Source: an uncultured Clostridia bacterium
GTDB lineage: Bacteria; Bacillota; Clostridia; Oscillospirales; CAG-382
DNA length: 10,879 nt
Direction of reading: 5' to 3'
NCBI GenBank assembly: GCA_905235695.1
Contig: CAJOMW010000054.1
Span: 1 to 10,879 of the forward strand
How positions within the stretch are numbered: the first letter of the stretch is position 1; each line of letters begins with the position of its first letter. This document shows positions 5,208-10,879 of this stretch, piece by piece. Below the pieces are notes generated by a model. The model was not told the DNA's origin. It saw nothing but the letters and a program-made list of their open reading frames with translations, and did not search any database. The position numbers and the translations under genes were made by a program.

Positions 5208-6768
5208 GAGAACCGATTTAAAGAAGATAATGGTAATAGGCTCCGGACCTATCGTAATAGGGCAGGCGGCGGAGTTTGACTATGCCGGAACGCAGGCGTG
5301 CCTCGCACTCAAGGAAGAGGGCTACGAGGTAGTGCTCGTAAACTCGAACCCGGCAACCATAATGACCGATACGACCATTGCCGACAAGGTATACATGGAG
5401 CCTCTTACGCTCGAATATCTCGCAAAGATAATACGCCGGGAGCACCCCGATGCACTTATACCCGGTCTTGGCGGTCAGACGGGACTGAATCTCGCAATGC
5501 AGCTCGAAAAGAGCGGAACGCTCAAAAAGTGCGGCGTTGAGCTTCTCGGAACGAGCTGTGAAAGCATAGAAATGGCCGAGGACAGGGAGAAGTTCAAGGA
5601 GCTCTGCGAGAGCATAGGCGAGCCGGTCCTCCCGTCCGTTATAACCCACTCTCTCGAGGAGGGAATAGAGGCAGGCAAGACGATAGGATACCCGGTAGTT
5701 CTGCGCCCGGCGTTCACTCTCGGAGGAACGGGCGGAGGCTTTGCCGACAATGAGAAAGAGCTCGTTGATATAATGAAAAACGCTCTTGAGCTGTCTCCCG
5801 TGCATCAGGTGCTCGTAGAAAAGAGCATAAAGGGCTTCAAGGAGATAGAGTACGAGGTAATGCGCGACGCAAACGACACCGCCATCACCATCTGTAACAT
5901 GGAAAACATGGATCCTGTCGGCATACATACGGGTGATTCGATAGTCGTTGCCCCCAGTCAGACTCTCTCAAACAAGGAGTATCACATGCTCCGCGACAGC
6001 GCTCTGAAAATAATACGTGCGCTGAAGATAGAGGGCGGCTGCAACGTTCAGTTTGCACTCGATCCGCTCTCGTTCAGATATTTTCTGATAGAGGTCAATC
6101 CCCGAGTTTCCCGTTCTTCCGCACTCGCTTCAAAGGCGAGCGGATACCCCATTGCCCGCGTCTCGGCAAAGATCTCGGTCGGTATGAACCTCGACGAGAT
6201 ACCCATAGCAAATACCCCCGCAAGCTTTGAGCCGACGCTCGACTACGTCGTTACCAAGATGCCGCGCTTCCCGTTCGACAAGTTTGCTGACGCGAACAAC
6301 CGTCTTTCAACGCAGATGAAGGCGACGGGCGAAGTAATGAGCATTGGCAGAACTCTTGAGGAGAGTATGCTCAAAGCCGTGCGCTCGCTCGAAATAGGCG
6401 TCGATCATATATATTTAAAGAAATTTGACGATATGAGCGGCAAGGAGCTGCTCGATTACGTAAAGACAGGCACGGACGACAGAATTTTTGCCATTGCAAA
6501 GCTCATTCGGGACGGCGTAGATATAGGCGTTATCTGCGACGTCACAGGCATAGACCTTTTCTTTGTCGAAAAAATCAAAAATATAGTAAACGCCGAAAAA
6601 GAGGTAGCTGAGCATAAAAACGATGCGGAATATCTCAAATACGCAAAGACTCTCGGCTTTTCTGACAGATATATCGCAAAGCTCTGGGGAGTAAAAGAGC
6701 TGGATATATACGAGATGCGAAAGATTGGCGGAATATTCCCCGATAGATACCTGCGCATCGGAGTTTGA
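5200..6768 (+). CDS. carB: Carbamoyl-phosphate synthase large subunit, N-terminal half (gene broken by frameshift)
   Basis: The first 514 of 522 residues are authentic CarB: the carboxyphosphate synthetase domain (about 1-400) with MVIGSGPIVIGQAAEFDYAG, ALIPGLGGQTGLNLA, the glycine loop TLGGTGGG and the metal-binding IEVNPRVSRSS (297-307), then most of the oligomerization domain (about 400-514). After GIFP (codon CCC at 6739) the frame is lost and only 8 foreign residues precede the stop. In a normal CarB the chain would go on through four or so residues to VDTCAAEF; here IDTCASEF appears in the next frame with one base between. AAAGGAG (5184-5190) is 9 nt before the ATG, which overlaps the carA stop. 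The whole enzyme is normally about 1070 residues. Alone, this half could form carboxyphosphate but not carbamoyl phosphate. Confidence 0.95.
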   Translation: MPKRTDLKKIMVIGSGPIVIGQAAEFDYAGTQACLALKEEGYEVVLVNSNPATIMTDTTIADKVYMEPLTLEYLAKIIRREHPDALIPGLGGQTGLNLAMQLEKSGTLKKCGVELLGTSCESIEMAEDREKFKELCESIGEPVLPSVITHSLEEGIEAGKTIGYPVVLRPAFTLGGTGGGFADNEKELVDIMKNALELSPVHQVLVEKSIKGFKEIEYEVMRDANDTAITICNMENMDPVGIHTGDSIVVAPSQTLSNKEYHMLRDSALKIIRALKIEGGCNVQFALDPLSFRYFLIEVNPRVSRSSALASKASGYPIARVSAKISVGMNLDEIPIANTPASFEPTLDYVVTKMPRFPFDKFADANNRLSTQMKATGEVMSIGRTLEESMLKAVRSLEIGVDHIYLKKFDDMSGKELLDYVKTGTDDRIFAIAKLIRDGVDIGVICDVTGIDLFFVEKIKNIVNAEKEVAEHKNDAEYLKYAKTLGFSDRYIAKLWGVKELDIYEMRKIGGIFPDRYLRIGV

Positions 6769-8392
6769 CAGCTATATACCGTATTTCTATTCGACCTACG
6801 AAGACGAAAACGAGTCGATAGTCAGCGAAAAGAAAAAGGTCATAGTGCTCGGATCGGGACCTATACGCATAGGACAGGGCGTCGAGTTCGACTATTCGAC
6901 CGTACACGCCATAACCACAATAAAGGCACAGGGCTACGAGGCAATAATCATAAACAACAATCCCGAGACCGTATCGACCGACTACACCACAAGCGACAAG
7001 CTCTATTTTGAGCCTCTTACCGTCGAGGACGTCATGAACGTCATAGAGCTTGAAAAGCCGATAGTCGGAGTAATAGCGAGCCTTGGAGGACAGACGGCGA
7101 TAAACCTTGCCGAACCTCTCGGGAGAAGGGGCGTAAAGATAATAGGAACGGGCGTTGACGCCATAGAAAAGGCGGAAAACAGGGACGCATTCGAGAAGGT
7201 GCTCGAAGAGCTGAATATCCCTCAGCCGGAGGGCAGAGCGGTTACAAATATCGAGGACGGTCTTGCCGCCGCAAGGAAGATAGGCTACCCCGTTCTCGTG
7301 CGCCCGAGCTTTGTTCTCGGGGGCAGAGCGATGCAGCTTGTCTCAAATGAAGAAATGCTCAGACACTACCTCAGAACGGCTGTTGAAATAGACGAGGATA
7401 AGCCGGTTCTCGTCGATAAATACGTCGAGGGCAAGGAGCTTGAGGTAGATGCGGTGTGCGACGGAAAAGACGTGTTCGTTCCGGGAATAATGGAGCTTAT
7501 AGAGCGTACCGGTATACATTCTGGCGACAGCATAAGCGTGTACCCTACGTTCAGCGTCTCAAACAAAGTAAAAGAGAGGATACTCAGCTATACAAAGCGC
7601 CTCGGTCTCGGAATAGGCATAGTCGGGCTGTATAACATTCAGTTCATTGTCAGCCCCAGCGAGAAGGTGTATGTAATAGAGGTAAATCCGCGCTCGTCGA
7701 GAACGGTGCCTTTCCTCTCAAAGTCCACAGGATACAGCCTTGCGGATATTGCGACGAGGGTTATCCTCGGCGAGAGTCTCAGCGACCAGGGAATAGACCA
7801 GCTCTACGGAAACGAGAAGCGGAGATGGTACGTAAAAGCACCGGCGTTCTCATTCTCAAAGCTGCGGGGAATGGACGCTTACCTCTCACCCGAGATGAAG
7901 TCCACGGGCGAGGCGATAGGCTACGACGACAACATGACAAGGGCTTTGTATAAGGCGCTTCAGGCGTCCGGAATGAACGTGTCAAACACGGGAACCGTTC
8001 TCGTAACCGTCTCAGACAAGGACAAAAAGGAAGTTCTTCCCCTCATAAAGCGCTTTTACCGCCTTGGATTTGACATAGAGGCGACGCACGGCACGTCCGA
8101 GTACCTCAGAAAGAACGGCGGCATAAAGACGCGCGAGAGAAAGAGGATAAGCGACGGCTCAAACGAAATCCCCGAGGCGATACGCCGCGGAGATATAAAC
8201 TACGTAATAAACACGCGCGACTACGGAAGCGTAGATATGTACTCGGACGGAAATCTTATCCGTCAGTGTGCAGTCGAGAATAACGTCACCGTATTCACGT
8301 CGCTGGACACAGTCCGTGCGCTTCTCGACGTTCTCGAGGAGATAACGCTGTGCGTCAGCACGATAGATTCGTCCGGAGACGGCGCAAGCTGA
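6725..8392 (+). CDS. carB: Carbamoyl-phosphate synthase large subunit, C-terminal half (frameshifted continuation)
   Basis: Authentic CarB sequence begins at 6743 (IDTCASEF) in the frame +1 to the upstream half. It contains the end of the oligomerization domain, YFYSTYEDE, the second ATP-grasp synthetase domain (VLGSGPIRIGQGVEFDYS, NNNPETVSTD, ASLGGQTA, VLGGRAMQ, IEVNPRSSRTVPF) which makes carbamoyl phosphate from carbamate, and the MGS-like allosteric domain (about residues 420-555 of this frame; GTVLVTVSDKDK, THGTSEYL, VINTRDYGSVD) that binds UMP or ornithine in other bacteria. Everything after the lesion is conserved, with no further stops. The nominal start, a TTG at 6725, has no good ribosome site and lies inside the other frame, so independent translation is doubtful. 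Adding both halves gives about 1063 residues, close to the family norm. Confidence 0.93.
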   Translation: MAEYSPIDTCASEFDSYIPYFYSTYEDENESIVSEKKKVIVLGSGPIRIGQGVEFDYSTVHAITTIKAQGYEAIIINNNPETVSTDYTTSDKLYFEPLTVEDVMNVIELEKPIVGVIASLGGQTAINLAEPLGRRGVKIIGTGVDAIEKAENRDAFEKVLEELNIPQPEGRAVTNIEDGLAAARKIGYPVLVRPSFVLGGRAMQLVSNEEMLRHYLRTAVEIDEDKPVLVDKYVEGKELEVDAVCDGKDVFVPGIMELIERTGIHSGDSISVYPTFSVSNKVKERILSYTKRLGLGIGIVGLYNIQFIVSPSEKVYVIEVNPRSSRTVPFLSKSTGYSLADIATRVILGESLSDQGIDQLYGNEKRRWYVKAPAFSFSKLRGMDAYLSPEMKSTGEAIGYDDNMTRALYKALQASGMNVSNTGTVLVTVSDKDKKEVLPLIKRFYRLGFDIEATHGTSEYLRKNGGIKTRERKRISDGSNEIPEAIRRGDINYVINTRDYGSVDMYSDGNLIRQCAVENNVTVFTSLDTVRALLDVLEEITLCVSTIDSSGDGAS

Positions 8393-8411
8393 TCAACAGA
8401 GGAGAATAATA

Positions 8412-9947
8412 GTGAAAACAAAAGACAAAACGGTTCTTAAGCAGAAGCTCAAAGAATCACTTGCCTCCGTACTTCCGATAACGGCAATAGTTTTTTTGCT
8501 GTGCTTTTTTGTTATACCGGTACCGACGGATATACTTATGGCGTTCGTGGTAGGCGCTGTAATGCTGACAGTGGGCATGGGACTTTTCACGCTCGGAACG
8601 GATCTTGCAATGTCTCCTGTCGGAGAACACGTCGGCTCAGCAATAACGAAATCGCGAAAGCTATGGTTTATAATAACCGTATGTCTGCTTGTGGGAACGA
8701 TAATAACCATATCGGAACCGGATCTGCAGGTGCTCGCAGAACAGGTGCCGAATATACCGAATGCTGTCATAGTGTGGACGGTGGCGGTAGGCGCAGGTCT
8801 GTTCCTCGTGATAGCGCTTCTGAGAATATTGCTGAATATAAAGCTCTCGTACCTGCTGATATTCTTTTACGCATTGGCGTTTATTCTTGCGCTCTTCGTC
8901 CCGAAGGAGTTTCTGTCCGTCGCATTCGATGCGGGCGGCGTCACGACGGGACCGATGACGGTTCCGTTCATCATGGCGCTCGGCATAGGCGTTTCGTCCA
9001 TAAGATACGACAAAAACGCCGAAAACGACAGCTTCGGCCTTGTAGCGCTATGTTCGATAGGACCTATAATCGCAGTGCTTCTTATAGGTATGCTTTATAA
9101 TCCCGGAGAGAGCACATATACGCCGGTAGTCATACCCGAGATAGATACCTCGGACGAATTGTGGGGCATATTCAGCTCGCAGTTTCCGAAGTATTTAAAG
9201 GAGGTCTCACTGGCGCTTCTCCCCATAATACTTTTCTTTGCGATATTTCAGATCTTCAGAATTAAGCTCAAAAAAGACAGCATTATCAGAATAGGTGTGG
9301 GTTTTCTGTACACTTATGCGGGACTTGTGCTGTTCCTTTGCGGAGTAAACGTGGGCTTCATGCCGGTGGGCAACTATATAGGAAGAGCTCTCGGCGGACT
9401 TTCATATAACTGGATAATCGTCCCGATCGGAATGCTTATCGGATACTTCATAGTATCGGCCGAGCCTGCCGTACACGTACTCAATAAACAGGTATACGAA
9501 ATGACGTCCGGCACAATTCCGCAAAAGACGCTCAAGACGACGCTTTCAATCGGCGTTGCTGCTTCGGTCGGAATATCGATGCTGCGAATAATACTCGGCA
9601 TACCCATAATGTATATCTTGGTCCCGGGTTATCTTGCCGCTGTTGCGCTCTCGTTTTTCGTGCCGCCCATCTTCACGGCGATAGCATTTGACTCCGGCGG
9701 CGTGGCGTCCGGTCCGATGACGGCGACCTTTCTGCTGCCGTTTGCAATGGGAGCGGTTGATGCTTGCGGCAGGGACGTTGTGACGTACGCTTTCGGCGTC
9801 ATCGCAACGGTTTCAATGATTCCGCTCATAGCAATACAGGTGCTCGGGCTGATTTATAAGCTCAAGACAAAGTCCAATGAGCGCAAAACGCTGATTGCGG
9901 AAGAGCTGTCAGACAGTGAGATCTTTGAAATGGAGGGGGATATATGA
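8412..9947 (+). CDS. DUF1538-family polytopic membrane protein (two tandem DUF1538 repeats)
   Basis: A 511-residue inner-membrane protein with about 12-14 hydrophobic segments, positively charged N-terminus (KTKDKTVLKQKLK) and a charged acidic tail (about 484-511). It is an internal duplication: SEPDLQVLAEQV (101-112) matches AEPAVHVLNKQV (350-361), and AFDAGGVTTGPMT (171-183) matches AFDSGGVASGPMT (425-437). Each half starts with a LPI segment (21-23, 270-272) and has a TL-G / MSPVGE or MPVGNYIG stretch. This is the DUF1538 architecture; its function is not established. The paired glycine-rich loops and two-repeat layout suggest a transporter or channel (inference). Start is GTG at 8412, with AGAGGAG 7 nt upstream, 19 nt after carB. 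It overlaps the P-II-like gene by 4 nt (ATGA), so the two are translationally coupled. Confidence 0.85.
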   Translation: MKTKDKTVLKQKLKESLASVLPITAIVFLLCFFVIPVPTDILMAFVVGAVMLTVGMGLFTLGTDLAMSPVGEHVGSAITKSRKLWFIITVCLLVGTIITISEPDLQVLAEQVPNIPNAVIVWTVAVGAGLFLVIALLRILLNIKLSYLLIFFYALAFILALFVPKEFLSVAFDAGGVTTGPMTVPFIMALGIGVSSIRYDKNAENDSFGLVALCSIGPIIAVLLIGMLYNPGESTYTPVVIPEIDTSDELWGIFSSQFPKYLKEVSLALLPIILFFAIFQIFRIKLKKDSIIRIGVGFLYTYAGLVLFLCGVNVGFMPVGNYIGRALGGLSYNWIIVPIGMLIGYFIVSAEPAVHVLNKQVYEMTSGTIPQKTLKTTLSIGVAASVGISMLRIILGIPIMYILVPGYLAAVALSFFVPPIFTAIAFDSGGVASGPMTATFLLPFAMGAVDACGRDVVTYAFGVIATVSMIPLIAIQVLGLIYKLKTKSNERKTLIAEELSDSEIFEMEGDI

Positions 9948-10636
9948 GCGAATATAAGCTTCTTATGAGCATAATAAACCGCGAGCAGGAAGACGCATAT
10001 ATGGACTATTTCAAAAAGAACGGCGTCAAGGCAGTCTTCTCCACACTTTGCAGCGGTACGGCGAGTAAGAGTATGCTCGATTATCTCGGACTTGAGAGCA
10101 ACAAAAAGGTCATGCTCAGCTCAATGGTCAGCGGCGAAAATGCTTCAAGGCTCATGAGCGGGCTTGTCAGCAGAATGGGCATAAATCTCCCGGGAACCGG
10201 AATAGCGCTGACAGTGCCGGTCGGAAGCATAGCCGGTACAGCAAGCCTCAGGTATCTTGCCGAAGGGCAGGAGAATCAATCAAAAAATGAAACGGCGGTG
10301 GAAAAAGTGAGTGAGATAATGTATTCTCTTGTAGTTATAATATCTGAAAAGGGCTGTTCGGACATGGTAATGGACGCGGCTCGCGAGGCCGGCGCAAGGG
10401 GCGGAACGGTGGTGCACGCAAAGGGCACCGGTAAGGAGTTCGCAGCGAAGTTTTTCGGCGTTTCGATAGCGGCGGAGAAGGAGATAGTTTATATAGTCAC
10501 GCGGAGAAGCGATAAGGATGCGATAATGAAGTCCGTAATAGAGAAGGCAGGACCTGCAACCGACGCGAAAGCTGCGGTGTTCTCTCTTCCTGTCGAGGAT
10601 GTAGTCGGACTTATGAGCGTTATGAAAGAAGACTGA
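9944..10636 (+). CDS. Double-domain P-II-like (GlnB/GlnK-related) regulatory protein
   Basis: A 230-residue soluble protein that reads as two P-II-type ferredoxin-like domains in one chain. The C-terminal domain (about 126-225) is clear: YSLVVIISEKGCSDMVMDAA, then EAGARGGTVVHAKGTG (148-163), KEIVYIV and FSLPVEDVVGL, the P-II beta-alpha-beta layout with the ATP-contacting GARGGT loop. The N-terminal domain (about 3-105) is more diverged but keeps the pattern YKLLMSIINREQED, LDYLGL, and GTGIALTVPVGSIAG (84-98). The long T-loop with its uridylylated tyrosine is absent, as is the C-terminal RIRTGE. Linker 106-125 is polar. P-II proteins bind ATP/ADP and often 2-oxoglutarate and plug or gate a partner; the adjacent membrane protein, with which its start codon overlaps, is the likely partner (inference). 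GGAGGGGG lies 4 nt before the ATG. Confidence 0.82.
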   Translation: MSEYKLLMSIINREQEDAYMDYFKKNGVKAVFSTLCSGTASKSMLDYLGLESNKKVMLSSMVSGENASRLMSGLVSRMGINLPGTGIALTVPVGSIAGTASLRYLAEGQENQSKNETAVEKVSEIMYSLVVIISEKGCSDMVMDAAREAGARGGTVVHAKGTGKEFAAKFFGVSIAAEKEIVYIVTRRSDKDAIMKSVIEKAGPATDAKAAVFSLPVEDVVGLMSVMKED

Positions 10637-10640
10637 AAAT

Positions 10641-10670
10641 AAAAAAGAGCGGTTTTGAAGCCGCTTTTTT
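10641..10670. terminator. Bidirectional intrinsic terminator after the carA operon
   Basis: AGCGGTT (10648-10654) and AGCCGCT (10659-10665) pair with one G-T wobble around TTGA, followed by T residues to 10671. On the other strand the same stem is followed by CTTTTTT, so it can also stop transcripts from the minus-strand HTH remnant. Confidence 0.88.
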
Positions 10671-10710
10671 TATTACTTATTGTTTTTCTTGCGAAGTGTT
10701 TCAATTCTTG

Positions 10711-10824
10711 CTATTCATAGTATGAAACTACCGATTTTGTAACATTTAATCTCGCGGCAAGTTCAGCCTGCGTCATTCCGAATTCTTTTCTGAGCTCTTT
10801 GAGCCTTTCTCCAAAGCCTGTCAT
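10711..10824 (-). pseudogene. XRE-family helix-turn-helix regulator, truncated N-terminal remnant
   Basis: The minus strand from ATG at 10824 encodes 37 residues, MTGFGERLKELRKEFGMTQA then ELAARLNVTKSVVSYYE, and stops at TAG (10711-10713). This is the first helix, the helix-turn-helix (about 17-36) and the start of helix 4 of an XRE/Cro-type DNA-binding domain. Complete domains need about 55-60 residues, so it is cut short. Relatives commonly continue YYELQER; here YYE is followed by TAG then codons for QE, so one substitution (TTG to TAG) could explain the stop, but the sequence after that no longer resembles the family and soon runs into the operon terminator, so the 3' part is also lost. 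A weak AGGAT lies about 12 nt upstream. A minus-strand frame ending at 10839 may be the tail of another gene but is too short to call. Confidence 0.6.
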
Positions 10825-10879
10825 AATAATATCCGATCCTATTTATCATACTCCGCCGGCGTTCCTTTGATAATATCTC

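Noticed and set aside
5218..5928. Long antisense open frame opposite carB, and similar frames opposite carA, cysK and DUF1538
   Set aside because: Composition shadows of strongly conserved genes; no ribosome sites and no recognisable protein motifs.
10839..10879. Possible C-terminal tail of a minus-strand gene (DIIKGTPAEYDK then stop)
   Set aside because: Only 12 codons are visible at the window edge and another frame is also open, so it cannot be supported as a gene.

Overview
The window looks like a chromosomal segment from a low-to-mid GC anaerobic Firmicute, most likely a Clostridia-class gut-type bacterium. Reasons: strong purine-rich Shine-Dalgarno sites, near-perfect sigma-A promoters (TTGACA, 17 nt, TATAAT seen four times), U-tailed intrinsic terminators, clostridial-type CarA/CarB and LuxS, and a gene order recalling the ubiG-mccB-mccA-luxS sulfur locus of Clostridium. 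I cannot name a genus. No phage, insertion sequence or CRISPR array is visible.

Left part (1-3543) is sulfur metabolism. On the minus strand lie the first 36 codons of a flavodoxin-fold NAD(P)H/FMN-type oxidoreductase and an intact NifS-type cysteine desulfurase. Divergently, an intact cysK (O-acetylserine sulfhydrylase) makes the cysteine that NifS consumes. The divergent region holds a perfect promoter for each gene and a near-perfect dyad just downstream of the cysK -10 box. luxS follows in its own unit. After luxS comes a scar: the first ~56 codons of a cystathionine gamma-lyase/synthase (mccB-like) run directly into the last ~20 codons of a second cysteine-synthase-family gene (mccA-like). 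The rest of both genes is missing, so the homocysteine-to-cysteine route normally sitting beside luxS appears lost here.

Middle (3544-4106): a tRNA-Thr(CGT) with its own promoter and terminator, then about 325 bp of AT-rich DNA upstream of carA with a long inverted repeat, recurring ATGCA elements and a perfect promoter.

Right part (4107-10636) is one tightly packed plus-strand unit: carA (8-nt overlap) carB (19-nt gap) a DUF1538-type polytopic membrane protein (4-nt overlap) a double-domain P-II-like protein, closed by a bidirectional terminator. carA-carB make carbamoyl phosphate for pyrimidines and arginine; a P-II-like sensor paired with a membrane protein suggests nitrogen- or carbon-status control of transport linked to this step. 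carB is broken by a frameshift at the junction of its two halves, best explained by an 11-nt deletion of the conserved segment before IDTCASEF; both halves are otherwise full and well conserved.

Right edge (10711-10879): a minus-strand XRE-type helix-turn-helix start that stops after 37 codons. The most interesting items are the DUF1538/double-P-II pair inside a carAB operon, the frameshifted carB, and the mccB/mccA deletion scar.
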